11,117 bases of DNA from positions 1 through 11,117 of the forward strand of contig JAAZVD010000025.1 of NCBI GenBank assembly GCA_018623785.1. The letters are read 5' to 3'. Origin of the DNA: Bacteroidota bacterium (GTDB lineage Bacteria; Bacteroidota; Rhodothermia; Rhodothermales; UBA10348). A program made the translations under genes and the position numbers. The notes beneath the pieces are model-generated. The model saw only the letters and a list, made by a program, of their open reading frames with translations, had not been told where the DNA came from and searched no databases. Below are positions 1 through 6,252 of the stretch, piece after piece; within the stretch, counting starts at the first letter, position 1, and each line of letters opens with the position of its first letter.

Positions 1-1
1 C

Positions 2-598
2 CTGGTTGGACTGCTTGCCATCGTAACGATGGTTGGTGCCAGCACCAGTACCGCCACAGCCCAACGCCTTGATGCGGATACGTTGGGTACCGTCGCTGCA
101 GCCCCTCACTCTCCGCGGGCGGCACTGTGGCGCAGCGCTGCGGTCCCGGGTTGGGGGCAGATCTACAACAAGCAGTACATCAAACTGCCGTTCATTTACG
201 GCACGTTGGGATTCCTGATATACCAGGCTGCATCCAGCCACGATGACTATATACTGTACCGGGAGGCATTCCAGTACAAAGCCTGGCAGGAGTTGGTCGA
301 TTCAGGAAATGCAGACGAGAACCCGAAAAGTGGCTTCAAGAGCTCTTACGAGGAGATCAGTGCCAGGTTTGGACCTATTTCCTCCCGTCCACTGGGAAAC
401 CAACGAGATATTTTTCGCCGCGCGCGTGACCTTTCGCTCGTTGGCGTCGGCTTAGTGTATGGTCTGGCTATGCTGGACGCTTTCGTAAGTGCGCACTTAC
501 TCGATTTTGACGTTGGAGAGGACCTGAATATGCGGGTAGCTCCTACAACGGGCGGTATTCGCCTGTCAGCTCGATTCCAACTCGGCACACCCGAGTGA
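2..598 (+). CDS. DUF5683 domain membrane protein, 5' end outside window
   Basis: A protein of unknown function of the DUF5683 type, common in Bacteroidota and relatives. The reading frame is open to the window edge. The residues before the first in-window Met (position 29) read as a hydrophobic stretch followed by small residues and TATAQ, so they look like the end of a signal peptide; the true start is probably upstream of the window. The family signature is the AALWRSAAVPGWGQIYNKQY stretch (about residues 31-50 from that Met), followed by a membrane segment (LPFIYGTLGFLIYQAA). A second hydrophobic segment lies near residues 135-158, after a charged middle region. In many Bacteroidota this family is encoded near parA/parB; that region would lie outside this window, so the link cannot be tested here. 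The molecular role is unknown. The gene ends immediately before a perfect palindrome. Confidence 0.8.
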   Translation: MVGLLAIVTMVGASTSTATAQRLDADTLGTVAAAPHSPRAALWRSAAVPGWGQIYNKQYIKLPFIYGTLGFLIYQAASSHDDYILYREAFQYKAWQELVDSGNADENPKSGFKSSYEEISARFGPISSRPLGNQRDIFRRARDLSLVGVGLVYGLAMLDAFVSAHLLDFDVGEDLNMRVAPTTGGIRLSARFQLGTPE

Positions 599-626
599 GG
601 CGGTTTTGCCCTAGGGCAAAACCGCC
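599..626. repeat. Perfect 28-bp palindrome just after the DUF5683 stop codon
   Basis: The arms GGCGGTTTTGCC and GGCAAAACCGCC flank a central CTAG, so the whole element is its own reverse complement. It begins at the base after the TGA stop. As RNA it would form a 12-bp hairpin with a CUAG loop. No T-run follows on either side, so it is not a classical intrinsic terminator. It may act as a 3'-end stabilising or U-tract-less termination hairpin, or as a binding site for a dimeric protein. The symmetry is certain; the function is unknown. Confidence 0.7.
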
Positions 627-812
627 GGAACCCGTTTGGGGTACGGCTATTTGCAGGCGTTCCGCTGACCCTGGCTTCGAGGGAGTGCTGTTGGAGGGGA
701 TTGTTAAACGCCCCTGTAACGGTAGGCACCCTTCGACCAACCACTATCATACGCCTCGGTCTCTATGCCCATCGACGCCTACACCGATGCCCTGAAACCG
801 GGTTTTCGCATT
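627..812. other. Intergenic region upstream of the serine palmitoyltransferase gene
   Basis: No gene is visible. It holds two weak hairpins: ACCC/GGGT around a GTTTG loop near 633-645, and AGGGG/CCCCT near 695-715. A TATCAT at 745-750 could be a -10 box, but there is no good -35 at the right distance, so the promoter remains unassigned. The in-frame ATG at 765 would lie very close to any transcript start from that box; the ATG at 813 leaves a normal leader. Confidence 0.35.
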
Positions 813-2102
813 ATGTCTGACAGGTCCTTTACGCCGTCCGGTTCTTCGCTGCCACCAGCCACAACCGCACAACCCACCCTTTTTGACAAATGCGACCAGT
901 TTTTCGCCGAAGAGGGGCTGTTTGCCCAGGTCAAGGAGGCGGATTTATACCCTTATTTCCGACCTATCGAAAAAAATGATGGCACGCGCGCCATCATGCA
1001 GGGGCGCGAGATCATCATGGCCGGCTCCAACAACTATCTGGGGCTGCTCTCTGACCCCCGGGTCAAGAAAGCGGCTGAGGAAGCTATCGAACAGTACGGC
1101 TCGGGTTGTACGGGGTCCCGTTTCCTTAACGGTACCCTTGATCTGCACATCCAGCTCGAGGAGCGTCTGGCCGAATTCATGGGTGCCGAGGCCTGTGTCC
1201 TGTTTTCAACAGGCTACATGACGAATCAGGGTGTCATTGAATCACTGGCACGCAAAGGTGATATCGTCTTCTCAGACAAGGATAATCACGCCTGCATTGT
1301 TGCCGGGACCAAGGTCTCCATGGCCGAGACCGTCCGATTCAAGCACGACGACATGGCGCATCTGCGGCGTCTACTCGAAAAAGCGACGCTGGAACGTCCT
1401 GAAGCCGGTAAGTTTATCGTAACGGATGGCGTTTTTTCCATGAGCGGCGCTATCGCAAAAGTGCCAGACCTCGTTGCGCTGGCGGAAGAGTTCGGCGCTG
1501 CGCTCATGCTCGACGACGCACATGCTGTGGGTGTCATCGGCCCTGGCGGACGGGGTAGTGCAGCGCACTTCGGGCTTTCGGACCGTGTACACCTGACCAC
1601 GGGTACGTTCTCCAAAAGCTTTGCCTCGTTGGGTGGCTTCGTTGTTGGAGATAAGAAAGTCATCGAGTACATCCGCCACACCGCATCTGCCCATATTTTC
1701 AGCGCTTCGATGCCTCCTTCGGCCATTGCCACGGTCCTCAAGTGCCTGGAAATCCTGATTCAGGAGCCCGAGCGGCTGGACCGTCTTTGGGAAATCTCCG
1801 ACTATATGCGGGATGGATTCAAGGCTCTCGGCTTCAACGTACTCAAAAGCCAGGCTCCCATTATCCCGGTTGTGGCCACCACCATGCGAACGTGCCTCGA
1901 GATGTGGCATGATCTGCTGGACGAGGGTGTGTTTGTGAATGCGGTCATCCCGCCAGCGGTGCCTCAGGGGCAGTCTCTCTTGCGTACTTCATACATGGCG
2001 ACGCATACCAATGAAGAACTTGACTTCATCCTCGAAGCGTTTCGACGCGTGGGCTTGAAGCATGATATCATCAGCACAACGGGTGCAGCGGCGTATCTTT
2101 GA
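813..2102 (+). CDS. spt: Serine palmitoyltransferase-like PLP enzyme (alpha-oxoamine synthase family)
   Basis: Probably condenses L-serine with a long-chain acyl-CoA or acyl-ACP to give 3-ketosphinganine, the first step of sphingolipid synthesis; cytosolic, PLP-dependent, homodimeric in the family. About 429 residues from this start. Counting from the in-frame ATG at 765 (16 residues earlier), visible landmarks are: AGSNNYLGLLSDPRV near 86-100; YGSGCTGSRFLNGTLDLH near 111-128; the DKDNHACI histidine (H175) that stacks on PLP in this fold; LDDAHAVG with D250 and H253; and the Schiff-base lysine K284 in TGTFSKSFASLGG. The GSGCTGSRFLNGT and SKSFASLGG sequences resemble Bacteroidetes serine palmitoyltransferases more than KBL or BioF, the main alternatives. 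Neither ATG has a clear ribosome binding site; 813 is preferred because the extra N-terminus does not resemble the family. First gene of a probable three-gene operon. Confidence 0.82.
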   Translation: MSDRSFTPSGSSLPPATTAQPTLFDKCDQFFAEEGLFAQVKEADLYPYFRPIEKNDGTRAIMQGREIIMAGSNNYLGLLSDPRVKKAAEEAIEQYGSGCTGSRFLNGTLDLHIQLEERLAEFMGAEACVLFSTGYMTNQGVIESLARKGDIVFSDKDNHACIVAGTKVSMAETVRFKHDDMAHLRRLLEKATLERPEAGKFIVTDGVFSMSGAIAKVPDLVALAEEFGAALMLDDAHAVGVIGPGGRGSAAHFGLSDRVHLTTGTFSKSFASLGGFVVGDKKVIEYIRHTASAHIFSASMPPSAIATVLKCLEILIQEPERLDRLWEISDYMRDGFKALGFNVLKSQAPIIPVVATTMRTCLEMWHDLLDEGVFVNAVIPPAVPQGQSLLRTSYMATHTNEELDFILEAFRRVGLKHDIISTTGAAAYL

Positions 2103-2171
2103 ACAAGCCGTAAGCCTACCCTTTGGTAGTCGCGCCTCCCTTCCCCGTCTCCAGACTCATCGGTAAACGGT

Positions 2172-3329
2172 GTGAGCCCGTCTGATTCCACGTTGCGCCC
2201 TGTCCGGATCACACCCGTGGGGTCTCGAAAGGACCGAAAGGCCTTCATCCAGTTTCCGTACGATCTGTACCAGGACTGTGATGTCTGGGTACCGCCGCTG
2301 AGGATGGACATGGCCAAGCTGATTAATCCCCGGAAAAACGCCTTTTTCGAACACGGGGACATGCAGCTTTTCCTGGCCCGTGACATGCAGGGTACTGTGA
2401 TCGGACGAATTGCGGCCATCGTCAATGGCATGCATCTCAAGAAGTATGACGATGCCTCTGGATTCTTCGGCTTTTTCGATGTTGTTGACGACTACGCAGT
2501 AGCCAAAGGTCTGCTGGATGCGGCAGCTGCCTGGTTGAAGAATGAAGGGCTTTCGACCATGCGGGGGCCCACCAATCCCTCCATGAACGATGTGGCTGGA
2601 CTGCTGGTAAATGGGTTTGATCGTCAGCCGGCTATCCTCATGCCCTACAACCATCCTTGGTTTGAAAGCTTTCTGCTAGAATACGGGTTCGAACGATCCA
2701 TGACGATGTGGGCCTACTACGTCCACGCCAAGACCATCAACTTGCCAAAGCTCGAGCGGGGTACGGCCCTGCTCAAACGTCGATATCCGGATATCTCGAT
2801 CCGTACGCTGGATATGGCTCGTTTTGACGAAGAAGCGCGCCTGATCATGGACATTTATAATGATGCATGGTCCGAGAACTGGGGTCATGTACCCATGACG
2901 GATGGCGAGTTCAAGCAACTGGCTTCAGAAATGAAGCAGATCATTGACGAACGGCTGGTGGTTTTTGCTGAGAAAGAGGGTGAAGCTATTGGTTTTGCGG
3001 TGCTGCTTCCGGATTTGAACTATGCCCTGAAAACGATTCCCGACGGCCGCCTCCTTCCAACGGGTCTGATCAAACTCCTTGTATTGGGCTCAAGCGGCGT
3101 CATTCGCGAAACCCGCATGCCCTTGATGGGCGTCCGCAAAGCCTATCAGGGGCGGGCCATCGATACAATGTTGGTCAATGAAGTCGTGATCAACGGTATC
3201 GGCATGGGCTACATGGCAGCCGAAATGAGTTGGGTGTTGGACAGCAACCAGGTCCTGAAAAACTCACTTGAATCTCTGGGCAGTATTCGGGACAAGGAGT
3301 ATGCCATGTTCGAAACCGCGATCACATGA
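2172..3329 (+). CDS. GNAT-like acyltransferase-family protein, candidate ceramide synthase partner of SPT
   Basis: A 385-residue protein of a family widespread in Bacteroidota, usually annotated as hypothetical or GNAT N-acetyltransferase. It starts at GTG, 69 bases after the serine palmitoyltransferase stop. The recognisable core runs from VRITPVGSRKDRKAFIQFPY (residues 11-30) through FFGFFDVVDDYAVAKGLLDA (98-117) to MRGPTNPSMNDVAGLLVNGF (130-149) and ILMPYNHPWFESFLLEYGFE (155-174). The last blocks have the flavour of the second half of a GNAT fold. No signal peptide or membrane helix is evident. GNAT-like proteins encoded near serine palmitoyltransferase have been shown to act as bacterial ceramide synthases (Caulobacter). 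Position suggests this protein N-acylates the long-chain base made by its neighbour. That role is inference from context; a different acyl acceptor is possible. Its stop overlaps the next start (ATGA). Confidence 0.7.
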   Translation: MSPSDSTLRPVRITPVGSRKDRKAFIQFPYDLYQDCDVWVPPLRMDMAKLINPRKNAFFEHGDMQLFLARDMQGTVIGRIAAIVNGMHLKKYDDASGFFGFFDVVDDYAVAKGLLDAAAAWLKNEGLSTMRGPTNPSMNDVAGLLVNGFDRQPAILMPYNHPWFESFLLEYGFERSMTMWAYYVHAKTINLPKLERGTALLKRRYPDISIRTLDMARFDEEARLIMDIYNDAWSENWGHVPMTDGEFKQLASEMKQIIDERLVVFAEKEGEAIGFAVLLPDLNYALKTIPDGRLLPTGLIKLLVLGSSGVIRETRMPLMGVRKAYQGRAIDTMLVNEVVINGIGMGYMAAEMSWVLDSNQVLKNSLESLGSIRDKEYAMFETAIT

Positions 3330-4033
3330 GCTTCTCACGACCCATCCATTTCGTCTATTTCGACCTGGACGACACGCTTCTGGATCACACACATGCTGAA
3401 AAGGCTGCGCTGCAAGCCATGCATGCCAGTACAGACCAGCCCTTCGGTGAACACTCCTTCGACACCGTTCACGACGCATATCGTGCCATCAACCCCGGCG
3501 TATGGCAAAAATATGCTGCCGGAGACTACACGAAACGAGAGGCAAAGGTTGGGCGTTTCTCACAACTGCTTGAGCGCCTTGATCTTGCAACAGATACAGA
3601 CGAGGTCTTGGCCAATCGTTACCTGGAAACCTATGCCCACTATTGGCAGCCCATTTCAGGCGCTTTCGATGCCTTCAAAGCGATTGCCGACCATGTACCT
3701 GTCGGCATTTTGACCAATGGATTTGTCGAGGTCCAGCAAGCCAAACTTCGCCAATTTCCTTGGCTGTCCAGCGCCTCGAAAGCCGTTGTCATCAGTGAAG
3801 AGGTTGGGGTTCTCAAACCCGACCCACGCCTGTTTGCCGAGGCTGCCAAGCGCGCAGGAATGCAGCCAGCGCATATTCTCTACGTCGGCGATTCGTTGAC
3901 CTCCGATGTTCACGGAGGAGTTGGAGCCGGTTGGCAGGTGGCCTGGTACGGCGGCAGATACTTTGATCATCCCGACGTTTTATCCTTCTCAAGCTGGGCG
4001 AATCTGACCGACCTGATCCTGACCGGGTCTTGA
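3326..4033 (+). CDS. HAD-superfamily hydrolase, YjjG-like (pyrimidine nucleotidase type)
   Basis: A 235-residue haloacid dehalogenase-type phosphatase. All four HAD motifs are present: I is FDLDDTLLD with nucleophile D13 and acid D15; II is ILTNGF with T130; III is K164 in VLKPDP; IV is GDSLTSDVHGG with D189 and D194. The alpha-helical cap sits between motifs I and II (about residues 20-110), as in subclass I enzymes. The DLDDTLLDH start and ILTNGF resemble YjjG/YfnB nucleotidases, which dephosphorylate (deoxy)ribonucleoside monophosphates, including non-canonical pyrimidines. The true substrate cannot be read from the sequence. The ATG shares bases with the upstream TGA (ATGA), so translation is probably coupled to the acyltransferase gene. 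A hairpin spans its stop codon. Confidence 0.85.
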   Translation: MSFSRPIHFVYFDLDDTLLDHTHAEKAALQAMHASTDQPFGEHSFDTVHDAYRAINPGVWQKYAAGDYTKREAKVGRFSQLLERLDLATDTDEVLANRYLETYAHYWQPISGAFDAFKAIADHVPVGILTNGFVEVQQAKLRQFPWLSSASKAVVISEEVGVLKPDPRLFAEAAKRAGMQPAHILYVGDSLTSDVHGGVGAGWQVAWYGGRYFDHPDVLSFSSWANLTDLILTGS

Positions 4034-4046
4034 TCGGGTCCCGGTC
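4021..4046 (+). repeat. Hairpin spanning the HAD gene stop codon
   Basis: GACCGGG at 4021-4027 pairs perfectly with CCCGGTC at 4040-4046 around a 12-base loop that contains the TGA stop. No T-run follows, so it is at best a weak or Rho-assisted end for the plus-strand operon. No better plus-strand terminator is visible before the minus-strand RNA gene. Confidence 0.4.
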
Positions 4047-4120
4047 CGGAGTGGCATCGGCTTTCGAATCCTCGTACCTCGAACACAGTTGGGGCACACC
4101 ACCCGAGAAAACCGCAGGGC

Positions 4121-4150
4121 AAAAAAAAAGCCGCCCCGAAGGACAGCTTT
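4121..4150 (-). terminator. Intrinsic terminator of the minus-strand structured RNA
   Basis: Read on the minus strand, GCTGTCC (4147-4141) pairs with GGGCGGC (4136-4130) around a TTCG tetraloop closed by C-G, followed by nine T (4129-4121). Two of the seven pairs are G-U on the minus strand and would be A-C mismatches on the plus strand. Together with the T-run this fixes the direction. Three A before the stem extend it into the T-run. Confidence 0.9.
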
Positions 4151-4169
4151 CTTTCTGCTCCTGACACGA

Positions 4170-4231
4170 GAACCTCCCCTGGTGTGGTTTCATCGCCGAG
4201 GCGATTGATCCTCACCAGTTGTGGGAGGTTC
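4170..4231 (-). other. Long 3' hairpin of the structured RNA
   Basis: GAACCTCCC (4231-4223) pairs with GGGAGGTTC (4178-4170). After a four-base ACAA bulge, CTGGTG (4218-4213) pairs with CACCAG (4184-4179). GG/CC follows an A-A mismatch, and after an internal loop ATCGC/GCGAT (4205-4201 with 4196-4192) is capped by CTCG. About 22 pairs in total, lying just upstream of the terminator. Confidence 0.75.
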
Positions 4232-4274
4232 GAGTCTCAATGGTTTCCGCATCCCTTTTTACGGGGGCACGGAT

Positions 4275-4306
4275 CATACAGCGTGTCGCGAGCGACCTGC
4301 TGTATG
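4275..4306 (-). other. Two-tier hairpin domain of the structured RNA
   Basis: CATACAGC (4306-4299) pairs perfectly with GCTGTATG (4282-4275). Inside, a small AG/AC internal loop leads to GTCG/CGAC (4296-4293 with 4288-4285) capped by a CTCG tetraloop. GGA/TCC (4312-4310 with 4273-4271) may add a closing helix. It is one of the clearest local structures in the region and a good seed for a covariance model. Confidence 0.75.
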
Positions 4307-4890
4307 GTCTCCATCGTATGGGCACACGATAAAGACGTCAGCCTTGCAGGTATCCGCTTCACGATCCTGCACCCTTTCGGGCCGGTTTTCGCTGGCGGGC
4401 AACGGTGTGATTTCAACGCTGCCTCCGAAGAGACACCAAGGAATCCACAGTCGTCACTAAAACACTACCCTCGACGTGCGTCGTGGGTCGGGGGCTACAT
4501 TCTATCGACCGAAGTCGATCGTTCGTATGCCACCGGTGTGTCCGGAAGGTCCGTGATTCAATTCGCCGGGACGAATCGCACCATGGTTGTCCTTCCTGTC
4601 CTCCTGCCTGACTCGCTCACGGCCGAAACCGCTCGTTCGTCCTGCAGGCTGTTGAATCGTAGATGGGAATCATCTGCCGTCCGGTTCCGGTCTTGCGACC
4701 TTTCCCTTCGAACATCCTCCCAGCTTGGAACCAACACTGCTCCAACTCCCACCGCTGGCTTGCTCGAAACCTTGGTGATCATAACTGGCGCAGGGACCCT
4801 GCTGTGCCTCCCTTTCGGGGGGCATGGCCTGCCTCATGCAGCCTAGAGACTCAGTCGCGTCAAGGAACGGTGCCGTCAGGCACTGGGACC

Positions 4891-4919
4891 AGTATAGTCC
4901 CGTTTCCGAGCGGTGTCAA
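4891..4919 (-). promoter_or_regulatory. Near-consensus sigma70-type promoter of the structured RNA
   Basis: Minus strand TTGACA (4919-4914), a 17-base spacer, and TATACT (4896-4891). Transcription should start near 4884. Bases just after the -10 box are GC-rich (GGTCCC), as in stable-RNA promoters subject to stringent control. GGGAC and GTCCC (4901-4897 and 4889-4885) form an inverted repeat that brackets the -10 box, a possible operator. It is the best promoter match I found in the window. Confidence 0.85.
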
Positions 4920-5319
4920 GAATCCATGCACCCCATTCCTTCCACAAGAAATTCACACTTGCATTGCACGGATGTGCATAAGCCATCGACGTGCGCTCTG
5001 TGGATCGGTGTGTAAACGACTGCGCAGGAAAAGCACCATGCGCAGGAAAGACATAAAGCGCAAAAAGCCCGGCCCTTGCGAACCGAGCTTTTTGGTGCCC
5101 ATAGTCACTACGCGACTGAGTATCCCCAACAGGGGACGCAATCCCAGGCGGCATGAGTACTCAAAGATAGGACAAAGGGCTATGTATACGCAAGCAATAA
5201 CGGTTCCCCACAGATACCAAGACCCTGTCGGCACGTCTGCGCCGCTTTTCAAGCCATTTTGGCTTTCATAACCATTTGCAATAACGGTCATGTACTCGTA
5301 CTCAGAATGCGGTACGAAG
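4920..5319. other. Intergenic region between the structured RNA promoter and the rhomboid gene
   Basis: No convincing gene. It contains the terminator at 5062-5093, a direct repeat GCGCAGGAAA at about 5022-5031 and 5040-5049, and an 11-base direct repeat GCAATAACGGT at 5194-5204 and 5278-5288. ACGCGACTGAGT at 5110-5121 is the inverted copy of bases 4849-4860 in the 5' part of the structured RNA. A minus-strand reading frame (5291-4953, 112 codons) with one hydrophobic segment runs through the terminator hairpin and is probably not a gene. Confidence 0.5.
5062..5093 (-). terminator. Intrinsic terminator downstream of the rhomboid gene
   Basis: On the minus strand AAAAAGCTCGG (5093-5083) pairs with CCGGGCTTTTT (5072-5062) around a ten-base loop: 11 pairs with one U-G wobble, ending in five T. 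On the plus strand the wobble becomes a C-A mismatch but the hairpin still ends in T5, so it could act in both directions. It lies about 230 bases past the rhomboid stop and would insulate the downstream RNA promoter from rhomboid transcription. Confidence 0.75.
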
Positions 5320-5934
5320 TTAGAAGCCGATCTGCCCCATGAAAATGCGCAGCGCTTCTGGCTTGAGCACGATGGTCAACAACAGCCCTCCAATGGCACC
5401 CCCAAGATGAGCCTCGTGTGCAATGCCGCCCAGGGCTCCTTGTTGACGTTTGCGCATAGCCATCGTGGAGAAGACAACAAATCCAAGAGCAAACAACCAG
5501 GCTGGGATACCGATGGCAAAAAAGAGATAGATGTTCTCAAACGGTCGGAAAAGACAGAACGAGAATACCAGGCCTGCAATGGCTCCTGATGCACCGACGG
5601 CTGAATATCCGGGCGTATCTCGGTGGAGACGTAGCGTGAGGGCGTGTGCGGAAAACTCGGAACCAAAGTAGACGAGGAGGAAAGCCAGTGAACCGAGCCG
5701 GGCCTCAACCACGGGTCCGAAGAAAAAGAGCGTGATCATGTTGAACGCCAAATGCCCCAAGCTGCCATGGACGAATCCACCGGTCAGCATCCTGTACCAT
5801 TGTCCGCCATGAAGAATGTCTCGTGGCTTGAAAGCCAACTTTGACAGCAAGGATTGGTCTTGGTAGAGCGTGTACCCGCTGACCAGAATGGTAATGAGCA
5901 GCAGAAAGAGGGTAAAAGGGGTATCGTAGAACAC
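5320..5934 (-). CDS. Rhomboid family intramembrane serine protease
   Basis: A 204-residue polytopic inner-membrane protease that would cleave transmembrane substrates within the bilayer. The catalytic serine is S116 in GASGAIAG and the catalytic histidine H176 in AHEAHLGGAIGG. HGSLGHLAFNMITLFFFG (56-73) carries the conserved His and Asn (N65) of the oxyanion region. Hydrophobic segments near 5-22, 60-73, 82-92, 112-128, 136-157 and 177-191 fit the six-helix core, and the length is typical of compact bacterial rhomboids. No extra domain is fused. The gene stands alone, divergent from the stress protein gene. Its substrate is unknown. No promoter is assigned: TTGACA at 5975-5970 has no -10 box at normal spacing on the minus strand. 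Confidence 0.92.
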   Translation of the reverse strand: MFYDTPFTLFLLLITILVSGYTLYQDQSLLSKLAFKPRDILHGGQWYRMLTGGFVHGSLGHLAFNMITLFFFGPVVEARLGSLAFLLVYFGSEFSAHALTLRLHRDTPGYSAVGASGAIAGLVFSFCLFRPFENIYLFFAIGIPAWLFALGFVVFSTMAMRKRQQGALGGIAHEAHLGGAIGGLLLTIVLKPEALRIFMGQIGF

Positions 5935-6252
5935 GTGTGTACTGTAACCGTGGGTGTATCGGGAGAAGTTGTCAAATGCCCGTGGCGCCTGCTACGATGG
6001 ACGGGCGGGGGGGTTCATTGTCCGCGCTGATCAACGGTTTACTCCTTGCCGGCTGTTCTCTCTTCCTTACAATACAACCTTCTACCCTGACGGTTGAAAG
6101 CCACGCAGGTCAACTACACGCTGAGTAGGGATTTTACTATTGCTCATGCCGCTACTGTCGAATAGCCTTATGGAAGCCAAGAGAACAGCCCTCTGACCCC
6201 GAAAGACCTCCTCCGATTACCCTGCCTACTTGATTGAAAATATGGTATCACC
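5935..6252. other. Divergent intergenic region between rhomboid and universal stress protein genes
   Basis: About 320 bases that should hold both promoters. A plus-strand TTGTCA (5969-5974) with TACGAT (5993-5998) at 18-base spacing is a fair promoter match, but it is far from the stress protein start. A 43-codon frame from 5997 to 6128 includes an LLLAGC lipobox-like stretch but lacks a proper basic N-terminus, so it is not called. Nothing else is recognisable. Confidence 0.4.

Larger units (their letters stand above)
4121..4884 (-). ncRNA. Large structured non-coding RNA (~760 nt), family not recognised
   Basis: Bounded by a near-consensus promoter and an intrinsic terminator on the same strand. 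Hairpins on the minus strand, 5' to 3', include: GTGCC/GGCAC (4883-4870); TGCCCCCC/GGGAGGCA with GAAA loop and one C-A mismatch (4824-4805); TTGGTTCC/GGAACCGG (4734-4727 with 4688-4681) enclosing and abutting GGTC-GCAA-GACC (4700-4689); AGATG/CATCT (4675-4661); CGATTCG/CGAATTG (4578-4559); ATCGAC-TTCG-GTCGAT (4519-4504); GTCTC-TTCG-GAGGC (4434-4421); GCCC-GAAA-GGGT (4382-4371), its last G-U pair competing with TGCAGG/CCTGCA (4371-4345); ATCGT/ACGAT (4330-4313); CATACAGC/GCTGTATG enclosing GTCG-CTCG-CGAC (4306-4275); and a 22-bp interrupted hairpin with a CTCG loop (4231-4170). GAGTCTC (4852-4846) can pair with GAGACTC (4238-4232), closing nearly the whole molecule. G-U pairs and tetraloops favour the minus strand. 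I see no landmark of RNase P RNA, tmRNA, SRP RNA, 6S RNA or self-splicing introns. Function unknown. Confidence 0.75.

Noticed and set aside
346..750. A 134-codon minus-strand frame over the DUF5683 gene end
   Set aside because: Shadow frame opposite a better-supported gene, crossing the palindrome; no family resemblance.
4223..4238. GGTTCGAGTC resembling a tRNA or tmRNA T-loop on the plus strand
   Set aside because: The stem does not pair as a T-arm, no acceptor stem or CCA follows, and the bases belong to the long 3' hairpin of the minus-strand RNA.
4541..4553. GTCCGGAAGG-like stretch resembling the SRP RNA core
   Set aside because: It is on the plus strand, the flanking GGAAGCAGC part and the symmetric loop are missing, and no surrounding SRP-like hairpin forms.
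4184..4846. A 220-codon plus-strand open frame
   Set aside because: It runs antisense through the structured RNA helices, has no recognisable domain, is rich in Arg, Ser and Pro, and has no promoter or ribosome binding site. The length is unusual, but the RNA evidence on the other strand explains the region better.
4121..4884. Structured RNA as RNase P RNA or tmRNA
   Set aside because: The universally conserved GAGGAAAGTCC of RNase P RNA is absent. No tRNA-like ends or tag reading frame are present, and it is about twice the length of either.
4953..5291. A 112-codon minus-strand frame with one hydrophobic segment
   Set aside because: It reads straight through the 5062-5093 terminator hairpin, has no family resemblance, and its second half looks like translated non-coding sequence.
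5997..6128. A 43-codon frame with LLLAGC resembling a lipoprotein lipobox
   Set aside because: The N-terminus lacks the basic residues of a lipoprotein signal, no ribosome binding site is seen, and the mature part would be only about 24 residues.
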